This document shows, in pieces, positions 34,269-45,765 of a stretch of DNA of 64,000 nt; the first letter of the stretch is position 1, and each line of letters opens with the position of its first letter. The notes beneath the pieces are model-generated. The model was not told where the DNA came from. It worked only from the letters and a program-made list of their open reading frames with translations, and made no database searches. The position numbers and the translations under genes were made by a program. Source of the DNA: Sipunculus nudus. Lineage: Eukaryota > Annelida > Sipuncula > Golfingiida > Sipunculidae. The DNA lies in NCBI GenBank assembly GCA_026874595.1, contig CM049307.1, forward strand, positions 3,745,579-3,809,578, in the 5' to 3' direction.

Positions 34269-35025
34269 AGGTCACTTGTGCATGACAAAACTCAGATTTT
34301 ACTAAGTTGATGATCAGACGTGCTTCACTGAGTCTTTCGAAGAGGTCGCGAAGAATTTGCAGATGTTTCTATCAGGTGTCGCTGTACACGATAAGGTCAT
34401 CAATATATGCGTCGCAGCCCTGAATGTCCTTGACAACCATATGGATGAGGCGTTAGAACGTGGCTGGCGAGTTCTTCATGCCAAACGGCATGACTTTATA
34501 CTGGTACAGTCCTTCCGGCGTCACAAATGCGGACACTACTTTCGCTCGTTCTGTCAGCGGAACTTGCCAGAATCCTTTAAGCAAGACAAACTTGGAAACA
34601 TATCTGGAGCTACCGACTCTATCAATACAATCATCGATCCTCGGAATCGGGAACGTGTCAGTCTTGGTGACAGAGTTCAGTTTTCGATAATCTGTGCACA
34701 TACGGTAACTTCCATCAGGTTTTGGCAAAAGAATACATGGTGAACATGGTGTTAACAGTATGTAATTTAAATCACTGACTTTCTTGTCAACAATGTATGG
34801 ACCAAAATACCTAGCTTGCAGAGGTCTGCCAGGGATGAGTAGTAAGGCAAGGACCTTTTCACCAGGTTCAAACGTCCTAGTTAGAGTGTGCTTGTCATAC
34901 TTTGTTTTCATTTTACTTTGTGCAGATTTTAGATTAGACTTTGCAATCTCACAAGCACTGTGCAGTTTAGTGCGTGCGAAAGTCTTAGACATACTGCAAT
35001 AAACTAAGAGAATCAGGATTTTCAC
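34269..35025 (-). pseudogene. Retroelement integrase C-terminus and reverse transcriptase (broken)
   Basis: The first part is the integrase tail: FEPGEKVLALL and ARYFGPYIVDKKVSDLNYIL, the GPY/F module. It runs in the same frame straight into RT: PCILLPKPDGSYRMCTDYRK, SKFVLLKGFWQVPL and PFGMKNSPATF. RT residues normally before 'SPC' are missing, so a deletion fused the two domains. The catalytic YIDD is still readable at 34396-34407, but stops lie on both sides (one just after PATF). In 'FVLLKG' the first catalytic Asp (usual F.D..KG) appears replaced by Leu. Confidence 0.9.
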
Positions 35026-35824
35026 ACAATATTCCTTCTTTAAGCAGTTTTAATGGACCGCAAACTGAGTGTCCAAAAACTAGTTCAAAGGGACTGAACC
35101 CAAGGACTCTTGAAATGATTCTCTGACAGCAAACAAGAATAGGTAGATTCCTTCATCCGAGTCTTTCTGTGTGTCATAGGAATAACTTCTAATCATGTTT
35201 TTTTAATGTCTGGTGAAAACGCTCGAGGGCGCCCTGACTTTCAGGATGGTATGGCGAAGAGCTGTACTGTTTTATACCTAGTGCAAGCATAACTTTCTGG
35301 AATAAGCCAGACATAAAATTAGACCCTTGGTCAGACTGGACGGATTTTGGTAATCCAAAAGTAGTAAAAAACTTAGTCAGAGCCTTGACAATACAGTATT
35401 CATGTCCAGATTTTGTTTTAGGCAGTGGCCCAACAATAATCCTACTTAATGGTTCCTCGAAAGCAGGAATTGGCCTAAGTGGGGCTTTAGGAGGATACTG
35501 ATTAGGCTTGCCTACCACCTGGCATGTGTGGCATATTTTACAATATTGTACAACATCTGTCCTGAGGTTAGGCCAATAGAAATGTGTACTAACTTTCTGA
35601 TAAGATTTATTTATACCTAAATGGCCAGACAAATGAGCCTCATGTGCCATGCTTAGAACTTTACTGCGAAAGCTTTTGGGCATTACTATTTGATGTTTCA
35701 TGGCCCACTCATCATCAAGGCATACATCAGGTGGTCGCCATTTACGCATAAGCACTCCATTTTTAACATAGAAACAAACTGGGTTCTGTAACAGTTCATA
35801 TTTAGAAACTGCCCTGGGAAACAA
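35026..35824 (-). pseudogene. Retroelement integrase (broken)
   Basis: Zinc-binding HHCC module visible (HEAHLSGHLG..., YCKICHTCQ). In the core, the usual first Asp context is lost: 'IIVGPLPKTKSG' lacks the residues that normally carry Asp before GPLP. About 25 residues after HEYCIV are also missing. The second Asp (QSDQGSNF) and the Glu (HPESQGALERFHQT) remain. The region 35026-35170 still encodes LGFSPFELVFGH and CGPLKLLKEGIL in a shifted frame. Confidence 0.9.
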
Positions 35825-35848
35825 ACATGAAATATCAGGGTCCTTATG

Positions 35849-36413
35849 CTATTTTGCGATAAGTTCTGACCTTGAAAATGCTGCATCCTGTTCGGTCGAG
35901 TCGTTAGACGAGTCACTAGTGACTCCCAGAGTGTTATTATCTGGACCATTATCCTCATGTGTGTTTTTCTTGGCCATAGATCTAGTTACAGCACATGAAG
36001 GATACAAACCAGGAATTTTCCTGACTTTCCGGATCAGTGTCCTGATCAAGTGACGGCTTTTCTGTCACTATTGGTACAGGCTGTGCTTTGTCACCTGCAA
36101 CATCATTGCCTTGCAGCAACTGAATTCTCTTAAAGGTTAAAGTAGTTCTTGTGCCCACAGAAATATTCCCAGAAATCAAATCTGACCTTAAATGTATACT
36201 GGGAAGCGGAACTGAAGTGGGCTTGTCTGAAAATACACCATTAACAAATGCATGTGCACCAGTAAAAGACCTATTAGAAAATGGCAAAGTGTTTGCTAAC
36301 ATGAGAGTTTGGCCTGAAGCAGTGTCCTTCAAAATTCTAATAGGGGTAGAATCTGAAAAATCACTTAAAAGTGATACAAAACCATCATGTGTAAATGGCT
36401 CAAATAACTCCAT
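35849..36413 (-). pseudogene. Retroelement protease region (broken)
   Basis: Aspartic protease signature in the form PIRILKDTASGQTLML (Asp-Thr-Ala/Ser in place of Asp-Thr-Gly), followed by a second block LLQGNDVAGDK. A linker with YPSCAVTRSMAKK in a shifted frame (35849-36049) leads to the integrase. It lies between gag and integrase, as in Gmr1-type elements. Confidence 0.8.
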
Positions 36414-36542
36414 TTTGGAGTCAGGAGAGGAACCTCAATTTCATGAAACAAAGAAATGACACTGATAGTGTCAGTCATAAACTCCTTTTCAGAGTCATTA
36501 AAGGAATCTACATCCTTGTTACAATCAAACTCCTCATGGTAG

Positions 36543-37700
36543 TCAACAGAGCAGAAACAAACTTCTGTTTTTCATAAGAGGACCTGGCCTCATTTGAAAT
36601 ACTCTCGCAAGAGTCATAAAGGACTGAGACTTATTTAGTGGATACTCCTCGCAGGAGTCTTGAAAGGACCTAGCCGTATTAAATTCCTCGCAGGAATCAA
36701 ATGAGTTTTTTACCCCGCAAGCTACGGATTGTTCTTTCGATTCAGTAGCTTCAAACTCTTTAGTAGAGTAAATGAAGGAGTTGCATCCCTTATTTACATG
36801 GAAAGAGCTTGGCTCTTGTACTATGCTATGCATAGATTTTGAAACTAAACCGGAAGGTTTACCCTTTAGTTTACTTGCAAGTTTCCAGCAGTCAGATATT
36901 AGATTACCTTCCTTTTTGCAGTGATTACAGATTTTCTTTGACTTTTTTTTAAACTATCAGGACTACTAGTACTGGGTGACTGCGCTTTAAACATCCTTTG
37001 ACCATACTGATTAACATTCTTGTTTCAGAATGACTGGTTTGATTTACTAGTAAAGATGAATAATCATCAGGTAATTGAGCAGCAATGTCAAGTGTTTCAG
37101 GACTTTTCTCATCAAGAAAAGTTTTAACATCTGCGTTAATGCAGCGCTTATATTCTTCAAGCAAAATCAACTGGCGCAAATTGTCATAATCTTTCATTAC
37201 ATTTTTAGAACTACACCAGCGATCAAACAACTGCTCTTTTGTCCTAGCTAATTCGACATAGGTCTGTTCTTTGCGCTTTTCCCAATTTTTGAATTTCTGG
37301 CGGTAAACTCATAACCTTTTTAGGATTAACCGTTTAACCTTGTCATAGTCAGCAGCGGCTTCTACTGAAAAGCTTTGTATAGATTTCTCTGGCCTTGCCA
37401 GTCAATACACTTTGTAATAGCATAATCCAATTTTCCTTAGGCCATTTTAATTTTTCAACTACCTTCTCAAAATGTTAGAAATATTTATTAACTTCTTTTT
37501 TCTTGAAAAGGTGGGACAAGTCTAATGTGTTTAGTAAGATCAACCCTGTGAGTTGGGGCAGCACGTAGACCATATTCTAGTTTAAGTTTTTCTAACTTTA
37601 TTCGTTTTAACTCAATTCCCTTTTCTGTTTCTTTTTCGTTTAATGCTAGCTCATGTTGCATTTCTAACTTTTTCAATTCTAACTGCATAGCAAGGCTGTC
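36543..37700 (-). pseudogene. Retroelement gag (broken)
   Basis: Three pieces in 5' to 3' order. 37488-37688 is a charged, probably coiled-coil N-terminus with TKHIRLVPPFQE. 36949-37230 is a capsid C-terminal, SCAN-like helical segment (FDRWCSSKNVMKDYDNLRQL, EEYKRC). 36885-36929 is a zinc knuckle, CNHCKKEGNLISDC, in which the usual His is Asn. Frame changes separate the pieces. Confidence 0.82.
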
Positions 37701-38054
37701 AATTCTTGATGTTCCACTTCACTCTTTTCAATCAAACCTTTGCTAACTATATCCTGCATGATTTTAGCAATGATATCAGGCTTTCTTAAAGCTTTTTTTC
37801 ACATTTAGCCCTAAGTGTTGTCCCAAACGCAACAATTGATCTTTTGTCAACTGTTCAAGTTGATCAGGGTCGGGATCTTCAACAAATGTCGTAGGTTTGA
37901 AATCTGCAATGTTAAGATGTTAAAACAATTACAAGAAAACACTGAGATAAATCTTGTAAACAATGAATTGTTAACAATATGTAGTCTTGTAAACAATGTG
38001 TGATAAAACAATATGTATAGGTCAAGGGCTAATAAAGTTTCAAAACTATAAAGC

Positions 38055-38072
38055 TTCCCCGATGAGCCCTCA
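38055..38072 (-). promoter_or_regulatory. Primer-binding site, tRNA-Pro-like
   Basis: On the - strand TGAGGGCTCATCGGGGAA starts about six bases inside the 5' LTR edge. It matches the tRNA-Pro complement TGGGGGCTCGTCCGGGAT at 14 of 18 positions, from knowledge of retroviral primer sites. Confidence 0.6.
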
Positions 38073-38078
38073 ATTTTA

Positions 38079-38878
38079 CGTTACGGAACCCAATAACAAC
38101 AGATCACGTAGTCATGACGAGCATAAATTTTGCTATGGTGATAAAGAAAAATCAGATTCTGAAACACAAGGCAGCGTGAAATGTTAAGGGGAATGAATAA
38201 AGAAGTCAGTATTTTTTTGTTAACAAATAATTATAATTTATTCTTAAAACAACCCTCACATTAAAATACACTAAATCAATACAATTACAGAGTATAACAA
38301 CAGTACAACAGCAAATCAATACAATTTCACAGTACAATAAATAGAGTGTACAGTACCTGTATACCACCACTGTCACAGCGAATATGTCCTTTAAAGCATG
38401 TCATCCAGATGAACAGAGAATAATAATCCAATTCAATCACAAGATCAATCTGCTGTAATCCAAAAGTGAATATTGGGGCAGTAATCCCAAAGACAAACTG
38501 AAGACTATATAAAATCCGTTACAAAGAAAGAAAATCTATAACTGCTGCAATTATCGGAAAGGCCCACAAACTGATTCACACTCTTTAGTGTACGCTGGAA
38601 TATTTCTCTCTCCTCCTCCCGCTCTTAACACAGTCCCTTATTTATAATTTTTCACCTCAAGCCAAGAACTTTCCATTTCCCGAACAATCCAAAGAACCCA
38701 ACAATACATAGTAAACACGCGCCCAAAGAACAGACTAGAACAAAGAATGGTGTGTTTCTACAGGCCAGGGTCACACGTTGGCCGAGCGAGCTCGCGCGTC
38801 CCACATGGCAACGGACAATGTTAGCGCTACACAGACAAAGCAAGACTGCTGCACAAAATAAAAGAGACATCTGCCACA
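38079..38878 (-). repeat. 5' LTR
   Basis: Starts at 38878 on the - strand (TGTGGCAGATGTC) and ends CCGTAACG, where the terminal A has become G. It is clearly diverged from the other LTR by substitutions and indels, so the insertion is old. Confidence 0.86.
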
Positions 38879-39937
38879 AGATTAAAAATAAAGTCACAAT
38901 TAATTAATAATCATGTATGAATTATTTAAATACGGCAGGCCTACTGATGTCACTTTTTGGATAGAGTGTCTCATTCACGCCAGGGTAAGTATCATTTGCT
39001 GGTTTATGTGCACTATAAATTATTAAGATTATTGCAAAGGGAAAGGGCCTAGGGGTTATGTGCATAGATTTTAATAAATTAAATACCCATGTCCACATGT
39101 TTTTTTGCGACAATTATTTCAAGAATATTCTTTAAAATGCCCTTTAGCCTGAAGTAGATAAACATATATTCCGCCGATTTTGAGTAAAGTAGTTATATGT
39201 CATGAAAAACGTATTTACTTTGCGACTCTTTTGCGTTATACAACATCAAAACAAGGTAAGGCATTACTTTTTACGCAGGTAATCGACGGAATAACTCCTG
39301 CAACCTTTAGAAAGCTTTACACTGCTTAAACTATATGAAAAATTATCCCAGAAAAACATGCGGACACGGGCACGGGCACGTGAGTTCGAATCTTATCTTC
39401 AGCTTCTATTTTTTCTTTATTTTACAAACTAGTATTTTACTGCACCAATTTTATTATTTTTCATAACGAGCAAACCGATTCTACCAGTCAATATAATACT
39501 AAAAATGGTATTATTTTAAATATCACATAAGTAATTTCATTAAATAGACATACATGTTCCGGGCCGCAAGAGATTGTCCGAGTTTGCTTTCAGAATTAAC
39601 ATGCCATGACAAAGACTAATAACATGCACTTATTGCATGTTGGCTAGCTTACTTTCACGTGTATATTGCTGTCTATAAATATATAATATTTAAGAAGTCA
39701 TAAAACCAGTATTGAAACGTGTGTCTCTCCGCAATTTTCATATGGGCAAATTCAGGGAAAACGTTAACCGGCATGCTTCTCTGTACATGTGCATCACAAA
39801 GGCTGAACACGTGCTCCTATTGTTATGTAAAAGGCTGCATTTTGACGCTGAGTGACCAACAGATGCTACTTTACAACAACAAAAAAAGATGCAAGAGATC
39901 TTTAAGTTCCTTTTGCCTATTAACAAACTACAAGGTG

Positions 39938-39941
<4 letters not shown>

Positions 39942-39981
<40 letters not shown>
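39942..39981. repeat. (TA)n microsatellite
   Basis: Uninterrupted TA repeat directly after a GTGAGT sequence. Confidence 0.97.
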
Positions 39982-39986
<5 letters not shown>

Positions 39987-40088
39987 GCATATTTGTATTG
40001 CTTATAAATTGCTAACTTCTCATCAACCCAGAATAACCCAGAATTATAGCGCCCCATGTTCTGGAATTTCTGGATCCGTCAATAGGTG

Positions 40089-40092
<4 letters not shown>

Positions 40093-40138
<46 letters not shown>
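40093..40138. repeat. (TA)n microsatellite
   Basis: Uninterrupted TA repeat. Confidence 0.97.
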
Positions 40139-40140
<2 letters not shown>

Positions 40141-40704
40141 TTATTACTATAAACGTTACTTATATGATATATTTATCAGTCTATGAAAAATATAAATATT
40201 GTTTTTTTTTCATCTATATTGATTACATCTAAAGCCATGCTAATTTGGAAAATATATTTAAAAGTACATGGGGGAAGGTATGGGAGGGTGTATCTCCACC
40301 CATATTGAGAAATAAAATTTAAAATGCAATGTATATAAGACACTTTGTTGTGCCGTTTACAAAAAAATAATCAGGATTTAATCAGTTTTCCGGAAACTTA
40401 GCCTGACTAAAAAGTGCTCAGTCACCTATATCGTATGGTTCCACAAAAGTGAATTCAAAGGGTACCCCCAAAATTTTGGCCACTAGACAATAAAGGTACA
40501 TTTTCATCCATTTGTCTGAAACCCTTATAGTTTAGAAGAACTCTGACATTGAAAATCCGAAAGAAATAACATTTTTTTTACCTTTGTTACCTTTAAAAAT
40601 TGTAGTAGGGTTTACATCCTGTGTTAATATATCCATGAAATCGGACGAATAAGGGATGACGGCGACTTATAATAATACTAATAATAATCATAATATTGCC
40701 GAAC

Positions 40705-41200
40705 ACAACTATCTCCCCCTATTGATAGTTGGAGATAATAATAACTGGACTCCTGTCACTGTCCTGGGACAGTCACGAATCTCCACCTCTCCTCTTCCGG
40801 CTTCCCATCAGTATCACTGGTCCTCCCACCGATCTTTTATCCACCTCTATCACTCTAGGAACCACTAGATTTCTGTAAAACAAATGACAATTTGGTCGTT
40901 GTTCTTGTGTTTTCAGAGATGGGCTGAAATTGATGACGTCGCATTTTCATAATTTGCATATAATTTCTAATACCGTTTAACAAATCGCTACAAAACCTGG
41001 CACAGAAAAAAAAGTGGCAGAATAAAAAATTACAAAGATTAATAATAATGACGAAAACAAATATCTCCACCTATAGAATAGGTGTAGATAATATTAATAA
41101 TAACGACAAAACCAAATATCTTCACCAATGGATAGGTTGAGATAATATCTATATACTACTGTAACTGTCATGGGACAGTCACGGATCTCCATCTATACTG
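40705..41200. repeat. Cluster of repeated stem-loops
   Basis: Three related hairpins (about 40710-40737, 41062-41089 and 41116-41144) share TATCTCCACCTAT...ATAGGTGGAGATA-type arms and are preceded by AATAATAATNAC. Two copies of ACTGTC(C/A)TGGGACAGTCACG, itself palindromic, lie at about 40758 and 41164, each followed by (A/G)ATCTCCA. No coding frame. Confidence 0.8.
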
Positions 41201-42320
41201 CGCCCCCGCCCTCCCCTCCCCGTGAGCGACGTCGTCAGTTTTGAAAAGTCCTGTAAAATGTGCGTGGTGTATAGTTAATAGTTATATACATATGTTGACA
41301 ATAAACAAGCGTATTGATGTAGTGATCGGCCAGGATGGCCCAATTATAATTTATATATATTGTAAAGGTACATATATATATATTGTAAAGGTACATACCT
41401 TAAACGTTTCATACGTCTCATAATCTACTGTATATGTCATAAAATGCTCCTATTCTTTTTGAAATCATTATTTGCATGATACACTTAATATCAGTGCAGC
41501 ATATGTTTGTTTCAGCGAGTTAAATGTATCTTGATAAACTGCTCACTGACGGAATTCTGTCACTTAAGTCAGGATTGCTAACCCCTATCTTACATCATGC
41601 AATGACTAGATCCTGTCGAAATTAAAAATAAGTACAATTCTTTCATGAGCCCTATACTATATATATTAAATAATCCATATATCCCTGTGAACAGTTTATA
41701 TCAGATTTACGGGCAGCCTTTGATGTCTGCTACGTATTTTGTCGCCTAAATTAATAGGTTACTATAACGAGCAAAATCTGAAATTTTTAAGCAGTTGATC
41801 AAAAACTCCAGTTGATCTCCAAGTTTTAATGAACAGTTCATATAATAAACTGTTAACCTAAGATAAGTTTACTGCCCATAGATGGTATTCCCACCCAGGG
41901 CTTGTTATTGCATTAAACTAGGGCAGCAAGCTGAACGCCGGACAGCAATGGAAAGGTAGATCTTTGTTAATAACTGTTTGAACAAGAACAAGAAAATTTA
42001 ATTCTTGTGCAATATTTGGTAGTGTAATGTTGAGAAAGATCCAGCTATGTAATTTATACCAATTTGTAGCTCATCTTCTGCTGAAACAACAGAGTGCCAA
42101 CAGGTTGGATATATCTTCAATTTCTTGTAGCTCGATCGAAAAGGAAACACATACGGTATTATAGGGTCTGTTAAATAATAAGAATAAGGATAGTAATGTA
42201 AATCCAAATTCTATTGTATACTATGATCTTTATTCACATCAACAATTTAAGAGATGCAGCATAAGAACTACAAGAAACAAACTGTTAAAACATGCATCAT
42301 TAAACCACAGCTATACCGCG
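41201..42320. other. Intergenic DNA, nothing recognised
   Basis: AT-rich. It contains a short duplicated TATATTGTAAAGGTACATA (about 41357-41398). No gene or mobile element recognised. Confidence 0.6.
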
Positions 42321-42329
42321 ATCAAAGTA

Positions 42330-44300
42330 CATGAGTGCAGAGCAGAGAGGAAGGCAGAGCGTAGAGAAAATAAAGCAGAAAAGAACAGACGAGACAGCTG
42401 AAGCTGCCAAAATACGCCATGCTCTAGACCGAATTAGCAAACGACAAAAGAGATCAGAAGAGATACCATAGGTAGCAGAGATACGCCGTGCTACTTTGAA
42501 GGATGGCATGCAAAAAAAAAACAGCACAAGAGGCAGTAGAGGCAGCTGAGACACGCCGTGCTTTGGACAGAGATAGCAAACGACAAAAGATATCAGAAGA
42601 GACTCCACAAGCAGCAGAGACACGACGTGCTTCTGTGAGGGCTACCATGCAAACACAAAGAGCAGAGGAGACAGCAAAGGCAGCTGAGACACGCCGTGCT
42701 TTGGACAGAGATAGCAAACGACAAAAGATATCAGAAGAGACACCTATGGCAGCAGATGCACGCCGTGCTTCTGTGAGGGCCGGCATGCAAAAAAAAAAAA
42801 CAGAGCAGAGGAGACAGCAGAGGCAGCTGAGACACGCCGTGCTTTGGACTAAGATAGCAAACGTCAAAAGTGATCAGAAGAGACACTACAAGAAGCTGAG
42901 ACACGCCGTGCTTCTGTAAGGGCTGGAATGCTAAAACAGAGCTGAGGACACAGCAGAGGCTGCAGAAAGCGTTCGGACTGCTGCGAGAAATAGGAACCAG
43001 AGCCACAGGAGGCTGGTACTGAAAAAAAAAGGAAGTTACAGTTGATAAAAAATTGCAGCCAGTTTTGCGTCTTAAATAGCTTAAGGGCCAATTTATGCTT
43101 GTTGTTCCTGTGAATGACTGCACTACCGATCTTCAGTGCTGTAAATGAAGATAGAAAATTACACAACAAACCTAGACACAGAAAACATTTCGAAGTCCAG
43201 AAGTGAGTTAGAAACTCATGGCAAATCTTGGATGTGCAAAACCTACCAAACAATCAAGAGAGGAAAAGATCCAACCCAGTGCTCGACCATCAGCTTGGCA
43301 CTTTATGTCATACGACCAGAATCAGATGACCTAAGGCCTTTGGAGCTAAGACTGATAAGTCAGAGAATTCCTTTCATGAAGCTCGTAGGCTTGCCTAAAG
43401 GAGGACAGAAAGCTATCCATGGATGTGAGGTAAACGTACCATTCATACTGCAGCCAGTCATATCCATGCTGCCTAGGCTTTCAGATACAGCTGAAGTTGT
43501 ACCTCTTAAGCTCAAGAGAAAATTATGCTACAAGGGCCAGTTCATGCATGAATATATTTGTCCTAAAAGAGTAATGGAAGCATTGGACTGGCTGAAAGAA
43601 AATTCTCTGGACCAGGATATCTCCATTTGCCAGGATTGGAAAATAAGTTGCAAGACGATGATCCTGACTTGTGGGAAGCAATATCAAAAGTCTGCCACGT
43701 GGAGATGGAAGTTGTCAACAATTTTCCTGCATCACCAGCCAGTCTATCACCTCTACCAATTGCAGATGACTACTTTCTATTGATGCATCTAGCAAAAAGG
43801 CGTAATCTGAAGATCAGAAATGTAATGTGCATGGGGATGGCAACTGCTTTTTTCCATGCTGTTTCCATCTCCCTCTCAACAGCTGGAATACAAGCTATCA
43901 CTGGACCGGAGATACGGACCAACTGATTCAATACTGGAAGACCACCGAGTTTAAGCAGTACTACTTCGGCTTTCTTTAGCTTCATAACAGTCCGTCTCTC
44001 TCACCTACACTCAATACTCCCAGTCAACAAGAGAGACAAGAGTTAAACAACTACATTGATGGCCTAAAACAAGGCGCATGGGCAGACAACTTGGCTGTTC
44101 AAAGTGTTGCCGACATGCTTGATATTTCCATTGAAATCATTAGCACCATCACTCCTGAGCTGGAACATGACATTCATCCACGAGGTCACGTTCACAATCG
44201 GAATCAAGGACCTTGTCCCATTTAACAAGGGGTCCCTCTTCTGTCCATATTATACATGGTTTACTCGGACATGCAAAACATTGGCCAATTAAGCAAGACT
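42330..44300 (+). pseudogene. DUF6570/OTU protein of Helitron-type element (broken)
   Basis: The N-terminal part (42338-43000) encodes a tandem repeat of AAETRRALDRDSKRQKISEE-type units. The middle (43145-43620) encodes a DUF6570-like domain (LRPLELRLISQRIPFMKLVG, VVPLKLKRKLCYKGQFMHEY). The next part (43800-44190) encodes an OTU-like cysteine protease: HGDGNCFF, then HAVSISLSTAG in another frame, and NLAVQSVADMLDI. This combination is known from Helitron/Helentron-type and related transposon proteins. The frame slips in a T6 run (43848-43853), after which stops occur. No Rep or helicase motif was found, so this is a fragment. Confidence 0.82.
42338..42990 (+). repeat. Coding repeat 'AETRRA', about 7 degenerate copies
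   Basis: Phrases such as GAGACACGCCGTGCTTTGGACAG or GAGACACGCCGTGCTTCTGT recur with irregular 70-90-bp spacing. In frame they give alternating AETRRALDRDSKRQK and AETRRASVRAxMQ modules. The - strand also appears open, but only as a shadow of this composition. Confidence 0.85.
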
Positions 44301-44539
44301 CTTCTGCAATACAACCCTTGACATCTACCTCACCATTGGCAGGTAGACCAGGGATCCACAGACACGTGATTCTGGGGACCTGAGAGTCTCAGAGCAATGT
44401 TATTTCAGTTTACAAGTGTCCAAAAAAAGAAGCAGATTTTTACATATTTGCAATTAGTATATCTTGAATAAAGGTGAAATTAATTTTGAGATCCGTGTAT
44501 ATTAATATCCCTTGCCTAAAAAAAAGGGTTGGGTTCAAA

Positions 44540-44870
44540 TTTAACACGGTACATTTAAATGCAAAAACCAATGCATGTATATGCAAATGCGATAAAACAA
44601 TTACCAAATGCAAATGAACTTACAAATGCATTTGAACTTTATCTCCATTTTGTGAATGTTGCAGTGAGTATCTTTTTCTATGTAAATAATCATAGAAGAA
44701 AATATTATTATATAATTCTTAATTAAGATTATTTGTGATTATTTTTCTAAGATAACTTTAATATTCATTTGCATTTCTAAATGACGTTGTCAGTAGAGCT
44801 TTTACATTTTTTATTCTAACATTTACATCCTACATCTGTGGCATTTACAAATTCAAATGCATTTACATGT
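44540..44870. repeat. Small inverted-repeat patch with ATGCAAAT/AAATGCATTT motifs
   Basis: TTACAAATGCATTTGAA at about 44610 is matched in inverse by TTCAAATGCATTTACA at about 44850. Octamer-like ATGCAAAT occurs twice on the left. It could be an old MITE, but the termini and target duplication are not clear. Confidence 0.5.
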
Positions 44871-45635
44871 TTAGCCGGCAAGAAACCTAACAAACTTTCA
44901 ACGTGGATCTTTTAAATACTTCAACACAGCAGGACGGCTAGATGTGGAATATCACCCTAAATTTTGTCAGCCTACATACAAATAAACAATTTACCTAAAT
45001 TATCGCTACCACAGCCATCACTACAAGAAAGCCTGTTACTTGAGAATGAGACCATAGCTCTGATTGGTCAAACATATCGAATTTTCTTATTGGCTAAAGC
45101 TTTGGCGTCTCATCGCACATTTATCCGATGGCTTGCATCTAACAAGGCATTAGTCTTAATACAGTTTGGGTCATTTTCTGTACTTGTCGCCATGAGGGGG
45201 CACCTGTCGTCTGCTGGAGTGAAGATGCTGACGAAAATCTTTGAAATACAAAACGGGACATCCGTGTTTTTTTTTTCGAGTTTCTTTTTTAAAGGGTCCA
45301 ATTACGGACTCACAGGAGCACCACTCTGTGTCAGTGAAATGATTAGTCTTCGTGGGGAAGGCGTTGGAAGCTTTCAATTTATTTAAAAATCAGCGAGGAT
45401 TCGATAGACTACGGATGATTCTAAATATATATTTTTATAAAATTAAAGGGCATTTGGTCATAAATCAACCGGCGATACAATAGATAGACAAAGGCCAAAA
45501 ATTGTGATATGGTATCAGTCTTTAATAAAAACATAAGGACGTAAAAACTGCTATATGTCATTGCAATATAAACATCACAGCATGATTCGTAATAAAGCAA
45601 TGATAAAAATAGGGAAACAAAAGGGCACTACTCGC

Positions 45636-45658
45636 ATATATATATATATATATATATA
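45636..45658. repeat. (TA)n microsatellite
   Basis: Uninterrupted TA repeat. Confidence 0.96.
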
Positions 45659-45700
45659 CTCGGTCTGATATGTCGAAGAAATTTGGACACAAGATTTTCA

Positions 45701-45702
<2 letters not shown>

Positions 45703-45760
<58 letters not shown>
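45703..45760. repeat. (TA)n microsatellite
   Basis: Uninterrupted TA repeat. Confidence 0.97.

Positions 45761-45765
<5 letters not shown>

Larger units (their letters stand above)
32658..38878 (-). mobile_element. Degenerate LTR retrotransposon, Ty3/gypsy type with Gmr1-like gene order
   Basis: Two diverged ~800-bp direct repeats (32658-33466 and 38079-38878) bound about 4.6 kb of internal sequence transcribed on the - strand. The order from 5' to 3' is gag, protease, integrase, reverse transcriptase, RNase H. The protein sequences are of Ty3/gypsy type, but integrase precedes RT, which is the arrangement known from the Gmr1 group. A tRNA-Pro-like primer site follows the 5' LTR, and a polypurine tract abuts the 3' LTR. 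LTR divergence, stops and internal deletions show a long-dead copy. No clear target duplication was found. Confidence 0.88.
38879..40700. other. AT-rich intergenic DNA
   Basis: Two (TA)n microsatellites (39942-39981 and 40093-40138). At 39360-39400 a GGGCACGGGCACGTGAGTTCGAATC segment contains a B box-like GAGTTCGAATC but no A box, so no tRNA is called. No gene recognised. Confidence 0.6.

Noticed and set aside
39360-39400. tRNA or SINE at the GGGCACGTGAGTTCGAATC segment
   Set aside because: Only a B box-like motif is present. No A box at the required distance.
42300-43253. Leu/Cys-rich - strand proteins opposite the AETRRA repeat
   Set aside because: Antisense shadows of a repetitive coding region. 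The + strand gives recognisable DUF6570/OTU sequence.
44964-45386. 140-residue + strand protein
   Set aside because: No domain, no splice context, ends in a poly-T-encoded Phe run. CCAAT-like boxes inside it do not lead to a recognised gene.
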